A stretch of DNA of 64,000 bases from Canna indica (Eukaryota; Streptophyta; Magnoliopsida; Zingiberales; Cannaceae). Within the stretch, counting starts at the first letter, position 1. Each line of letters starts with the position of its first letter. The stretch is taken from assembly GCA_034359265.1 (NCBI GenBank), contig CP136898.1, positions 41,997,501 to 42,061,500 of the forward strand, in the 5' to 3' direction. A program made the position numbers and the translations under genes. The notes beneath the pieces were generated by a model. The model made no database searches, was not told where the DNA came from, and saw nothing but the letters and a program-made list of their open reading frames with translations. Shown here piece after piece: positions 43,207-55,409 of this stretch.

Positions 43207-43745
43207 TTTTTTTATATCAAAGATAGCTATCTATAATATAAGATTCCACAACTGAAAATTACAGAGTTCAAGATTTCCAAATGAACCAATTGCACCCAAA
43301 ATACAATGAGATATCCCAAAAAAATTAAATAACCAAAGAATCACATAATAACACAAATGTCATGATGAGAAATATTGACATCTTCAAATATCTTAGCATT
43401 TTTAGCAAGCCAGATCCGTCATAATAGGAAGGCTAGTAGAGCCAAGTTCTCTACACTTTGTTAACCAATCTTCAACTTCTGATACAATGCAAGTTATCAC
43501 TTTCAAAAGGCATCTACAGGCAAGCACCACTCTTGAGAAATAAACTCAATACTCTGCCAAATCTAGGGCACATGTTGACATAATAGAAAATAATACTGAA
43601 TGGTCGATCTCCATCGCCCCGTCACATCTAGGACAAAAATTCACAATTTGAGAAAACCTCTTTCTTAACCTCTGGCGTGCGAGTAGATTATCATGCATAA
43701 GTTTTCAAATAAAATTTTTATTTTTAGTCGATTCTTTTAATCCTA
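43207..43745 (-). mobile_element. 5'-truncated LINE fragment (zf-RVT region and A tail)
   Basis: On the minus strand 43720-43560 reads KLMHDNLLARQRLRKRFSQI and NFCPRCDGAMEIDHSVLF, a zf-RVT domain. The + strand T run at 43207-43215 marks its A tail (TTTGATATAAAAAAAA on the minus strand). It is a separate insertion from the large LINE, whose TSD ends at 43153. I did not find its TSD. Confidence 0.75.
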
Positions 43746-44087
43746 AATTAATCTGCATAGTTCTTTAATATTCAAATTAGTACGACGTGGTGGAGAAAAA
43801 TACCGAAACTTGACTCATCGTCATTCCTAATTTCGTAGCCGGACTGATTTTTACTGGGATCACGTGCGGGGCCTACGGCTAGATCGTATGATAGAGAGGG
43901 TACTTGGATGTGTGAACTTCGATGGAGTATAAGTCTTTTTACTGTGGACGAGAAGTGCGATATCGCCCGCGTCCTTGAAGTGGACGGTTACTCTTACACG
44001 CATGGTGTGTACAAGATCCCAACCACAGAGATAAAGCGCACACACTATCGCCCCTTTCTTCTGCTTCCGCGGAGGGAAGGTAAGCTA
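43746..44087 (+). promoter_or_regulatory. Probable promoter and 5' leader of the TraB-like gene
   Basis: This is the gene-proximal sequence between the LINE fragment and the start codon. The frame upstream of the start (from 43908) is open, so an earlier non-ATG or alternative start cannot be excluded. I see no clear TATA box. The LINE fragment about 340 bp upstream limits the length of undisturbed promoter. Confidence 0.4.
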
Positions 44088-47000
44088 ATGGCTTCCTTGA
44101 TACCCGCCCCCTCTCCGTCTTCCTCTTTCTCTTTCTCCCCCTCCCGTGCCGTCAACGAGCACCCACCGCCATCTCTCGCCGCTGCGAGGCCCTGGCGAGT
44201 CGCCGAAATCCCAAGGCCGCAGGCGATCCTCGCCGTGCCTCTTCCTTCCACTTCCTTCTTCTCGTCGGGCCGCCTCTTCGCCAGGGCGCGAGCCTTCTCC
44301 AAGATCTCCCCCGCCATCGACGAGGACCCGGCGTCAGACAAGTTCCTCGGCAACAACTCATTCTCCGACTTTTTGCGGTTCAAGCGAGGCGAAGACTCAG
44401 TCGACGAGCTCCAGACCGCGGTTGTCAGCTACCGGAAGAGGTTCCCTTGGTCGTTGCTCCGCCCTTTTCTTCAGGTATGCTTCTTTTCTTGTTCTTCTTT
44501 TCATTCCTCTTGATTGATTGGGGATTGATCGGTGGAAATCTGATTTTTGCAGGTCGATTTGGTGTCGACGATTCATATTGCGGACAAGCAGTATGTTGGT
44601 TTTTCCCAAACTTTAATTCTCAATAGTTTTGCACTTGACCTGTTCTTCTGCTTGGTTCAATTTCGATTGTAATTTTGTAGTTTTATTTCTAATGGATATC
44701 TGTTATAACTAACGAACATATTATTCATCCATCCCTCATTGTGTACTATTTTCTTCTTCACGTTTCAGGTATACCCTGTATCTCTTTTGGTCCCAAATAA
44801 TTCAAGTTTTAGTTTGCCCTATTGCAGACAACTTGCTGGGTTTTGTGTTATTGACTTTTAGTCTTGATAATTGTATCATGAGTAATCTCAAATAATTAGT
44901 AGTTCTGGTTTAGGACAAAATGAGGGAACATTAATTAAGGTAGAATGTCCATGTGAGCATGTCAAATGAAGAAATATGGATGTACTGGTTAAATCAGTTG
45001 AATCAATTAGTATTGGTAGTGCAGGAAAAGCATAGAGAAAGTCCTAATAAAAATCATCCAATTAAGGAAGGAATATTTTTAGGCCTATAATTCAAGAAGT
45101 GGCCTTCCATCAATTGATCTCATGGTGGGAAAAGTTCATATGTGTGACTGGAATTAGTTTGGACCTACCTTCCTGCTTGTTATTCATCGTTGGGTTTCGG
45201 GCACTAAGATTATATTCTGATTTTGGAACCCTTAGAAGCTCGACTACAGTGAATGCTTGTACTGAAAAATGATCCTTGTCAAATGGGCACCTGAATTTAA
45301 ATGGTTTAAGGAGTTTTCTCTATAGACATAATTGAAGATTTTGTTACATAATTTATGCTAATGTGATAGCATTGTTCTGAGAAATGCCTTTGACCTGCTA
45401 TATAGAAAACTTAACTCATCTTCCATTGAGAGTTACCTATTAGTTCTCACTATACAGGTACTTTGAGACCATTCAGAGAGGACTTGAGGATTATGATTGT
45501 GTTCTCTATGAGATGGTAATAAGTAGAGAGAATCTAGAGAAGAGAAAAAACTCAAAATCCAATAGGAAGCTAAAATCTTCAAGATCCAAAGGCTTTAATG
45601 TGATCGGGTTCATTCAAAGGCAGATGGCTAGATTTCTCACTCTTGATTTCCAGTTAGATTGCCTTGACTATGAAAGTGAAAAATGGCAGCATGCAGACCT
45701 TGATTATGAGACATTTAAGTTGCTTCAGGTATTTACTATTTATTTTCTTTTTTTTTCTATGTGTTGCTTTCCATTTTAAGTATTAATAGAATGTTCAATT
45801 TATCTCCTATGAATGGAGGTCCTGTGACTCTTGAGCTGATAGTCTTGATGTTTCATGTGCCAACATACCAGTACTGTGGCTTTATCTTAATTTTTGTTAT
45901 CATCTTCAATTCTGTTTCTTTTGAAATTTGACCCATGACTTCTGATATTATTGTTGCTAGTAGTGTCTTATGCCCCATTATTTGGTACAGGGAATTCCTT
46001 TATTCTATTTTTGATTTTTGATGAAGAGAGGCACAATGTTTTTGACATTTTATATCTTAACAGTATGTTTTTATATGTTCCTTCCAGGATGAGAGAGGTG
46101 AAAGCTTTTTCACACTTGCCAAAGAAATGACCCTGAAATCTACAAAAACCTTAATTCAACCCGCTTCCATGCCCAATAATCTTGCTCCATGGAAATCTCA
46201 TTTACTATTGGCTTCGCGAGTGTTACCAATGCCACTTGGACTTCTCATCATCATTAGTGCATGTTTCCCATCTGGTAGTTACAGCAGTGATTACACTGAA
46301 TTACAAGCATTATTCAGGCTCAACATTGGTGCTGCACTAAAGATTTTCTTGGCCAAGTTGTTAACATCAGAGTGAGATTTTTCCTCTTGTTGTCCTCTAC
46401 TAGAATCAGATACATTTATTTGCACTTCCATAACATGTAGAACACTATGTAGAGTTATGTCAAAAGTATAAATGTGGAAGGCCCTTCCTAACAACTTAAA
46501 CTTTTGAGAAATATGGTCACCCAATCAATTTTAACACCTCAATAAAGAAAGTGCTAAGTTTTTGTTCCGCTTTGCCAGTAATAATAAAAAGTACCCCCAA
46601 TTAAATTAAGTTAGTTCACGTGTTGGGTCTGGGTCAAACTAGTTTGTTTGCCCACATATGAGGGGTAGTATGAAGAATATAAATGTATAGATTGGCCCTT
46701 CCTAACTTAAGAATTTTTAGGAATTATGCTCAATCAACATAAGTTAACTTGTTGTATTATGATTATAGTCTTGTATTTCATGTTATTTGTTGTAATCTCT
46801 TGTTCATGAGAATGTTATTTAACTGACGTTACATGGGGCCATGGTTGTGAAGCTTTACCGAGATAACTGAAGCCATAGAGGAAAAATCAGTCGTCGTTGG
46901 TGAAAGGAACAAAGTTGCAGCTGAGGCACTAAGGAGAGCAATAGACAGTGGGCACCAAAGAATAGCAGTTCTCTATGGAGGTGGGCATATGCCAGATTTG

Positions 47001-47279
47001 GATAGACGGCTGCGCAAAGAGTTGGACATGGTCCCTTCTCACATACAATGGATAACAGCATGGTCCATAAGGAATGAGAATGTTCATTCATTGCCATTCC
47101 TCAAGCCCTTGGCTAAGCTCTTAGGGTGGCCCCTCAACAGGTACCAGACACTGGCTTTGTTGATCTTCTCAACTATTCTTGCTTTAGATCTTTTGCTCTG
47201 GGAGCTGTTCATTCGCACTGCACTGGAATTTGCATCTTCTGCTACTTCAGGAGCTAGTCTATTTACCAACATCATGTGA
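44088..47279 (+). CDS. TraB/PrgY (GumN-like) family protein, probably plastid-targeted; five exons
   Basis: The proposed exons are 44088-44474, 44553-44590, 45458-45728, 46088-46371 and 46853-47279. They total 1407 nt, coding for 468 residues, with GT-AG introns and phases that all agree. The start MASLIPAPSPSSS opens a Ser/Pro/Ala/Arg-rich segment of about 70 residues that looks like a chloroplast transit peptide. The TraB-type core begins in exon 2 (VSTIHIADKQYFETI, then LEDYDCVLYEMV, about residues 133-165). It ends in exon 5 with the glycine-rich IAVLYGGGHMPDL (about 364-376). Hydrophobic segments at about 271-292 and 427-447 suggest membrane anchoring. The biochemical role of plant members is not settled; the bacterial relatives PrgY and TraB act in pheromone control and some relatives are thought to be proteases. 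The open frames look intact, and the GC-rich first exon is typical of transit-peptide exons. Confidence 0.85.
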
Positions 47280-48430
47280 AGTATGTGAATGTTAGATGCT
47301 AGGAAAACTCAGCATGGTCTTTAGGTTCTTTCTTGGAAAAAGAAAGGAGCAAATCATATTTTTCCTCCCTGATCCATTCTTTTGGAAGATTCACATAAAA
47401 AACATTTTGTAACAGCATTTGGTATATGAGAGGTGTTTATATTATCACAACTGTAGAATGGTTGGAGGAAATGATTTTTTTGACAAATAACTATTTGTCT
47501 AATACATTATTTCATCTATTTTTTATTTGTGTTGCTGTTGAAGTCTTGTACTGAAAACTCCAATTCCATTGGGAAGTTCATCTCCTGGCCAAGATCAATA
47601 AGTTTTGCGAATATGAGAAGCTAGGGAAAGTCAGTATAGTCTTTGGGTACTTTATTGGTAAAACAAATCTTTTTTTTTTTCCTTCGTATCTGTCCTTCAG
47701 AGGAATAATATAGAAAACCTCTCAATAGCATTTCGTATTTGAGGTGTTTATATGATCTCAATCAAAGACTGTTGGAGGAAATGATCCTTCATAGAGTTTC
47801 TATCTGTCATTCTGACTATTACAATGTTCAGCCTATTCTGTTTTCTTGTGGACCTTGTTCAAGTATTTAGATTGTGCTTAGTGCTTAGGGCTGGTTGTAT
47901 CAAACCAAATGATGCTTGCTTATTGTGTCACAGGATTTTGTATTTATTTTGTTGACCAATGTGCTACTACATTGTCTTTCTACTAAAAATTTTGATTGGA
48001 TTCCAAAGTTGATGTATCTGACCAAACATCATGTGAAAGCCCTGTTTGGTCACGCTGTCATTTTCTGGAAAATGGCTGCAAATACCGCTGATAATTTTTT
48101 AAAGAATCCATGAGTTATTAGTGATTTTGTGGGCAAATAGATATGTTTGCAATTCAATCGAACAGGGCATATGTGAACACTAGAATCTAGTGGTAGAAAA
48201 ACTTAGTGCTCTAGCATTTAAGTACTTTCAACGGATAGGAAGGTAAAGCAAACATTATATGTTAAGGAACATTCCAATACTCTTCTGGATGAATCATAGG
48301 ACTGTTGGAGAAAATCTTTTAATCAGCATTTGGTATGCGAGGGTTGTTTATATGATCTCAATCAGAGGATTGCTGGAGAAAATTATTATTTAGAACTTCT
48401 ATTTGTCTACTATAGAGATCCATCTTATTC
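47280..48430 (+). repeat. 3' flank of the TraB-like gene: three diverged copies of a block of about 200-230 bp
   Basis: Copies at about 47285-47490, 47608-47830 and 48180-48410 share, in order: CTAGG-AAA-TCAGTATGGTCTTT, then GGTACTTT-TTGG, then AACAGCATTTGGTAT-TGAGGTGTTTATATGATCTCAATC, then GTTGGAGGAAATGAT. The first copy starts at the stop codon, so the 3' UTR appears to have been duplicated downstream. No coding frame is recognised in the spacers. Confidence 0.75.
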
Positions 48431-48679
48431 TTAAAGTCTAGTTCAAGTTTTAGATTGTGATTTGGGCTGATTGTCTAATTATGGGTGCAACACAGGGGGG
48501 CATCACCTTTCCCACGTTTCCCGTGTAATGTGCTCGTATTTGCCAGTTTATAGCGATCCATCTATTGTGTGATCTTATTCAGGTTATCTAATTACGGATG
48601 AACAAGTGAGGAGGCATCAATTTTCACATTCCTACCTCACATCTTACAAGAGGTGCGAGATAAGGTGGGCGTTAAGGAC
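48431..48679. other. Intergenic DNA left of a LINE insertion
   Basis: No ORF or repeat recognised; it contains two copies of a CTAATTA[T/C]GG(A/G)TG(A/C)AACA-like sentence at about 48475 and 48587, which may reflect a further weak duplication of the gene flank. Confidence 0.35.
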
Positions 48680-48697
48680 AAGCATAAACGAACTTGT

Positions 48698-51069
48698 CTT
48701 TACGGTGTCAGGATTTCTATCAGACAGATCTCATCCCATTGCATCATCTAGCACTCCTTTTTACTCTCGATGAAATCAAAGGTGTTATTGATAGCCTCAA
48801 AAACTATAAACCTCTCGATCCTCATGGGATTCTGAAATGAATTCTACAGACCCTTTGGAATGATGTCAAACATACTCTTTTGTAAATTCTCAATGATTTG
48901 CTAGCTCGCCCCGCAGAAATGGGTTGGATTAATAATGTCTTCTCACCGTGATCCCGAAAAAGAGTGGAGCTGTTGACCCCGCTGACTTTTGACCAATAAA
49001 TCTTGAAAACAGCCTAATTAAAATCCTCTCCAAATTGCTCGCCAATACATTGGCCATCTTGATGCCAAATTTTTTTGATAATACACAGGGAACTTTCACC
49101 GAGAGCAGTAGCAGCCTGAATTTTTACATGACAATAAATGAGACTATTTGGAGTAGTAGAGCTCGCAATGAAAATACATGATTTGTTAAAGTCGACTTCG
49201 AAAAAGCCTTCGATTCAGTGGATCATTCATTCTTACTTGATATTCTTCAAGCTCGGGGGTTCCCTTTGGTTTGGATTAATTGTGCGGAGTCCCTCCTAAT
49301 GTCAGCATCTTCTTCCATCCTTATCAACGAATCTGTTGGAAATTCTTTTGGGCATAAGAGAGGCTTGCAGTACGGTAATCCACTCCCCCCCTTCTTTTTA
49401 ACCTTCTGATGGATTCTCTCTCCATAATTCTTAAGAGAGCCTGCGCCAATGGCCTAATTAAAGGGGCTCTTTCGGACTTATTGTCGAAGGGCTTAAGTCA
49501 TGTTATCTTTGCTGACGATCTGGTGATTTTTTGTGAGGCTACTGACAGAGCTTTCCACAATCTCACACTCTTAATGAAGTGGTTTGAATTGTCCTCTGAT
49601 CTGAAAATAAACACGGTCAAGACCAAGCTGATTCACCTAGGGGGTAACACACATGTTGCTCACGAGATGGCTCTTATTTTGGGTTGTCTGACCGCCGCCT
49701 TTCCTCTTGATTATCCCGAGCTTCCTTTAAGGATCGGCTCATTGAAAATTTGACGGAGTTTTATATTCACGGTGGGGGGCTCTTATTTCTCGAGCAAGCC
49801 GCGACACTCTCATCAATAGTGTTTTAACTAGCCAGACAACTTACTTTCTCTCCATCTTTGAGGCTCCTAAATGGGTGATCCGGCTCTTAGATAAAAGAAG
49901 AAGAAAATTCTTTTGGGTCGGTGATCAAGATGCTAACATCCGTGGTAAAAGTTTGGTAAACTGGGACTCCATGACTGGAAGCATTGAGGAAGGGGATGTG
50001 GCGTTTTCATTTCTACGTGCTCACGACAAAGCTCGATTGGGGGTTGGCTTTGGAAACTTCGCCAAAACATGGATAAACAGTGGGTGGATATTATTAGGGT
50101 TGTAACCCCGAAATTTGATCATCTGCCTCTTGCTCGCAATAGACTATCCCTGATTTGGAGGGGTATTGCCAGGTGTATAGACTTCTTCATGTCCTCTTTG
50201 AGCTTCCATGTAGGCGATGGTCACTCTACTCGCTTATGGATTGATCCATGGCTCAACGATAAAAAACTGGTTGTTTTATTCCCTGATATCTTTACCCTTG
50301 TTAGCAACCTGAACATTTTGATTGCGAATGCTAAAGAGTCATATCATGATGGCAAAATACGGGGATGAAATATTCACTTCCAAAATCAAATTTTCTTGGC
50401 AAGACTAGTGCAGCTTGTAGACACTTTGAATCCAATTCTCCTATGTTCAAGCCCGGATTCAATCAAGTGGAAATGGAATTCAAATGATCGTTTCTCCACC
50501 AAGTCCTCTTATCAAATTTTATCCTTTCGAGGTGTGAAGGATCCAACTCCCCCTTTCCTATGGTTCAAATCGTGCCCAGAATCGTTGTCTATCTTCTCTT
50601 GGCTCATAACGAATAAATGACTTTCTACAAAAGATAGACTCCATAAGTTGAACATTCAAGTTGACACTAAGTGCTTGCTCTGCCTTGACGAAGATGAAAA
50701 TCATGAGCACCTCTTCATTTCATCTTCCTACACCTTGCAAGGTTCGACGCATCTGTTGGGGCTTTGTCACTTTCATTTATTTCGCCTTGATTTCACACCC
50801 TTGAGTCGCGCAGTAGGCAGGAATCTCCCACTAGTAAGAAACAGGTTTCTAGTACTATTGATTTGGAAAGAAAAAATTTGGTTTGAACGCAACAACCGCA
50901 CCTTCAACAACAAATGCAAATCTCTTGTAGAATTGGCCATTGAGGCTTACATTCTTTACTCTTCCTGTGTTTCACTCTCTCCCCTCCCTAGAGGGCTTGT
51001 AAATTCTCTCTCTCCCCTAACTTGTTTCATCACACCTTATGATTAATACAAGATTCTTTGGTTAAAAAG
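48698..51069 (+). mobile_element. 5'-truncated LINE with perfect 18-bp TSD
   Basis: The direct repeat AAGCATAAACGAACTTGT flanks it exactly (48680-48697 and 51070-51087). The + strand carries the RT to zf-RVT part of a plant L1-type ORF2, broken into at least six frames. Its 3' end reads ATTAATACAAGATTC, then TTTGGTTAAAAAG, a tail typical of plant LINEs but with only a short A run. It ends 5' within the RT N-terminal region, so it is a truncated copy. Confidence 0.92.
48750..51046 (+). pseudogene. LINE ORF2 remnant: RT and zf-RVT
   Basis: The reading starts with LDEIKGVIDSLKNYKPLDP near 48765. It continues with VKVDFEKAFDSVDHSFL near 49190, and SNSFGHKRGLQ-like sequence at 49340. The intact catalytic FADDLVIFCEA is at about 49510-49540. 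From 50460 the zf-RVT region reads WNSNDRFSTKSSY, CLLCLDEDENHEHLF and LVRNRFLVLLIWKEKIWFERN. Stops at 48838 and elsewhere and several frameshifts inactivate it. Confidence 0.85.
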
Positions 51070-51087
51070 AAGCATAAACGAACTTGT

Positions 51088-51849
51088 GTGGTGATCTAGT
51101 AGCAACTAATAATTTGTTGTCTTCCCATTGGTGCCTTAGTTGTTAGATATTTAGGTTTGTTGCCAATAGGTCATGAGTTCAATTATTGGTTGTAGTGCTT
51201 TTGTGCGTATATTTTCGCGTCTACGTACGTCTTGTAATAGCTATGTTATAAAGTCAAATTTTAATTTTGTGACATTAATCCACCTATGTTTTGGTGACTA
51301 GACATCTTGGCATTTAGCCTATATGTCTTGAGTTTAATGTGCTATGTTTTCTTGACAAATAAATAAATATATTTATAAAAAAATTAAACAATAATTTAAT
51401 GTAATTTAATAATTAAGATGAAGACTATGAAGTAAATAAGAGCAAATAAGTAACCAAAAGATAGTGGTTCAATATAATTGCCTACACTTATTACCATTCA
51501 CCACCACAGATTTCATGTATAATATACTAAATTAATTTGTTCTCCTCTAAGAGAATATATCAAGAATTTATCCCTCAACTTAAAGCATATCATTACGTAT
51601 CTTATGTTAATTAGAAGAAAAATAAACTACAATAATTACGTAATGCTAGGTATGTCATCTACATCTTTACAAACAAGAATAATAATAACAATGAAAATTA
51701 CAAGCTTTGAGGTGATGACTTTTCAACCAATAAGAGCTCTAATAAAAGATTAGTGTTTTAACCAATAAGAGCTCTAATAAAAGATTATAATTAAAACTGA
51801 CGCAATTTAGGACTCAATGATATTATCAGTAGAGCTTCTCCACCAATTT
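51088..51849. other. AT-rich intergenic DNA with a short tandem duplication
   Basis: No gene. A 28-bp word (AACCAATAAGAGCTCTAATAAAAGATTA) is repeated back to back at about 51725-51787 with a few bases between the copies. Confidence 0.6.
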
Positions 51850-52545
51850 CTTCATTGCTTTTCACGATGATATTATGCTATTCTGTCAAGTAGATAATCA
51901 TCACACTGATCTTATTCGCTCTTCTTTATCTAGTAGATAACCATCACACTAATTTTATTCGCTCTTCTTTATTTGCTCTCGAATCTGCCAGTGGACTTAA
52001 GGTTAACCTTCAAAAATCTTTCATATTCTTTTCAAAAAATACTCCACATCGTTTCAGAACTCAACTTTGCATAAGACTTGACATCCATAACATTGGCGCA
52101 CATGATAAATATTTGGAGCTCCCTTCTATCATTAGTCGTTTCAAGAGAGAAACTTTCAAGTTCATTATCTCAAAGGTGAAATTTAAACGGGAAGGATGGA
52201 AGTCTAAATTTCTATCTAAAGCTGGTAAGGAAGTGCTGTAGAAGACCACTTTGTCCACCATGTCGTATTATACCATGCAGTGCTTTCATTTACCGGATGC
52301 TATTGTAATAGATATTAATATTATTTGTCACAAATTTTGGTGGTCATAAACAAGACATCAAGGAAATTGCATGGGTTCCTTGGTCCAAATTAATTATGGA
52401 CAAAGCAAATGGTGGGCTCAACCTTAAAGACACGATTAATGAATCTTTCCTTGTTGGCAAATCAAGCTTGGAGGATATTTGAGAACCCCTCTTCTCTACT
52501 TAGTTGAGTCTTAAAAGGTAGATTTGTGTTGTTTATATGCGCTAC
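51850..52545 (+). pseudogene. LINE RT C-terminal fragment, interrupted by a copia element
   Basis: The + strand reads DDIMLFCQVDNHHTDLIRSS near 51865-51930, then a 43-44-bp tandem duplication of this part (51887-51973). It continues LELPSIISRFKRETFKFIIS, FLSKAGKEVL and TTLSTMSYYTMQCFHLPDAI, then FWWS, typical of the part between RT and zf-RVT. It is cut at about 52545 by the copia LTR. There are many stops. Confidence 0.8.
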
Positions 52546-53503
52546 TGGTTAGTGTTGGCTTTTGTATATTGGCTATATTTAGCAAAAGTATTCCAGTTTG
52601 TTCTCAGTTAAATGGACCGTCTCAACTATGAGGAGTTCTGTTTATATTGAAGACAATAACAACTATAGAAGGCAGTTACAACTGCTTATGTAACATTGAA
52701 TTTTAAGATGGGGGTGCAGCGCAAAGATGACCTTTGGTTACCAGTATTAATGATGATTCTATTTTATATCTCTAATATTTTTAATCATCTTTAATTACAT
52801 GTTTATTGCCTGATTTAATTATGGGTAGTGGAATGGTCTTCATGAATATTTCCAAACGTTACTCCTTGAGCTTAATGATCGATGCTTTATGGTGATTTAG
52901 AGCTGATTGTTTGGTTTTAACTGATGTTGTTAATGATCAATGTTTAAGTCAGCATTTATTCAGATTGACCAGTTGTCACATATATATTCTGGTGAAAAGA
53001 TCTGAATGTCTATCTCCAATGTGTGTACACTGTGTTGCCAGTTATATAAGGAGTTTAGACTGTTGAGTGCAAAGACGACAACAATCTACCTTTCTTATCT
53101 TCAAGCGAAGATGGTTGTGGGCTGCTAACTCACTACAACACAAGGACTGCGTGGAGGACAGAACTCTATGGCTGGGATGTCATAGAGAGGCAAGTTGGTA
53201 TGTACTTGTAATAGCAACTAGGTTTTTGTTATTTCAAATTCACTGTAGTACTGATAGTTGGATTTCGGAGTGCGAAATTCTGAAGCTAATAGTGTACTTG
53301 TTGATAGTGGATTGGGCATCTGTCCGGTGAGTGCCCCATAAATTAGGTGACATGCTTTATCACTGAACTGCGTAAACAAATCTTTGTGTTTGCGTGTGAT
53401 TTTTATTTTCGTTCTTAGTTTGCTACTTCAAGTAGTTGCAATAGCAGTTGTAACTTCTTGTACAACTGCCCATTAACAGAAGTCCCCTAAGAATATACTG
53501 TTA
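52546..53503 (+). repeat. 5' LTR of the copia element
   Basis: The left edge TGGTTAGTGTTGGC is inferred from where LINE coding similarity stops. The right edge TACTGTTA lies two bases before the primer site. A TTATATAAGG promoter-like word lies at about 53041-53050. The partner LTR is outside the window. Confidence 0.65.
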
Positions 53504-53505
53504 AT

Positions 53506-53518
53506 TGGTATCAGAGCG
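53506..53518 (+). promoter_or_regulatory. Primer binding site (initiator Met tRNA) of the copia element
   Basis: TGGTATCAGAGCG directly follows the LTR end. Confidence 0.92.
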
Positions 53519-53579
53519 ATTGTGCTAACCTTTACCTGCACAGATCCTTGGAGTGTCTCTTTTCTTTCAGGATCAAGAT

Positions 53580-55090
53580 GGAAGGAATGTCTATGAGAAA
53601 TTTGTCAATGTTCCTCCACTACTTATTGGAAGGCTCGGATGAGAGATTTCATTAAGTCCTTGGACGATCATTGCTGGGACACTATAGAGGTTGGTTATAC
53701 TCCAATAATCAATGGAACTGAGAACATGCTAAAAAGTCAATATACTTAAGTCGAAATTATTGCAGGAAACTATGATAATAAGGCTCTGAATGTTATCTTC
53801 AGTGATTTTGATCTCTCTCAATTCAAACTTATCTTTGTCTGCACTTTGTTAAAATAAGCATGAGAGATTTTAGAAATGAATCATGAAGGATCCTTAACTC
53901 TTCGGAAGTCAAAAGTTGAAATCCTCAACACCTGATTTGAAAATCTGAAGGTGGGAGAAGAGGAAAGTATTCAAAACTTTCATGAGTGTATCAAAGACCT
54001 TATGAACAATGCTACCAACCTTGGAGAATCTTTTTCAGAAGAAAATGTAGTAAGGAAAGTTCTGAGATCCATGTCTACTAAGTTTGACATGAAAGTTGTT
54101 GTCATTAGTGAAGTTCATGATCCATCTACTATTACTCTTGACACTCTGATGGGGGTAAACTTGAAACATACGAGTTGGAATTGTTTGAAAAATATTCTCA
54201 CAAAGAAAAGAAAAAAAATCTTGCCTTCAGTGCTACTGAGGATGAGATCAAGTCTGAAGATTGTTCTGAAGATGAGATGGATGTTATATTTGCTCTTATG
54301 ACAAAAAAATTCAAGAGATTTCTGAGAGTTAAGAATAAGCAAAACTAGAACTCACAGTCGAATTCGCAATTCAAACAAACGCCCAGTTATGAAGATGAGA
54401 TGGATGTTGTATTTGCTCTTATGGAAAAAAAAATCAAGAGATTTCTGAGAGCTAAGAATAAGCAAAATCAGAACTCGCAGTTCAAACAACAGTTTCAACC
54501 GCCTAGTTCTGCCAGATCAAAATCAAACTTCTCTGCTAGAGAAAACAGAAGAAGACAATCCTCAGGACAAAAGAATGATTCAAAACAGAAGTCCAAAGGT
54601 GTCCAATGCTTTAAATGTGAATGATTTGGACATGTGAGATCAGAATGCCCAAATCTTCAGAAGAGGGTTAAGAAGTCATTTATTGTTACTTGGAGTGATG
54701 ATGATGAAGAAACTGACTCAGAAGAGCCTGAACAAAGAAACTCTAGAGCTTTCACGACTAGTATTGAGGACGCAGTTAAAACTCTTGACTACTTTGTTCC
54801 AAATGATGATCACTACAAAGTTCAATGTGCTGACAGTCTTGAGGAAACCTACCAAGAGATGTTTGATAAATAGGTTGAAGTGATAAAACTTAACAAGTTT
54901 CTCAGTAATCAAAACAAGCTCTTGATTGAAGAAAAGAAGAAACTTGAGGAGAGAGTTCAAACTCTTCAAAATCAGATTGTTGAGAAGGAAGATAAAGAAT
55001 CCAACTTGATTGTTGAACTTGAAAAGGTAAAGAAGAAAGTTAGAATAATGAATTCTAGTGGTACTCTTAACAAAATCTTGAGTGCATGAA
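53580..55090 (+). pseudogene. Copia gag with tandem internal duplication
   Basis: The start region reads RMRDFIKSLDDHCWDTIEVG near 53635. Piece 53951-54180 gives ESIQNFHECIKDLMNNATNL and EENVVRKVLRSMSTKFDMKV, the copia gag core. A segment of about 120 bp is duplicated in tandem (54270-54391 and 54392-about 54485; both read EDEMDVVFALM-K-KRFLR). The knuckle CFKCE*FGHVRSEC at about 54609-54650 has a stop in place of one residue. An acidic stretch (DDDEETDSEEPEQ) and a Lys/Glu-rich coiled coil (to 55089) follow. There are multiple stops. Confidence 0.82.
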
Positions 55091-55409
55091 AATCTCCTTT
55101 AAATCACAATGGACTAGAATACACTAGTTCATGACAGTTGAAACCCCAGTCCCAACTGCCTACACAACTGAGGAACTTTCATAGAGGCTCTTCAAGTCGA
55201 CAATATCCTACTACAAGGAGAACGGTAGGGTTCACATATGCTACTATTGCAAGTGCAGAGGATATATTATAGCAAATTGCTTCAAACTCTCCAACAAACT
55301 GAGGAGAAAGAATCATGTAAAAATCCCAAGGCAAAAGGTTAAGCAAATTTGGATAAGGAAAACTGATATTAACTGTCATGTTACTTTTATGTCAAAGACT
55401 CTTTCTTCC

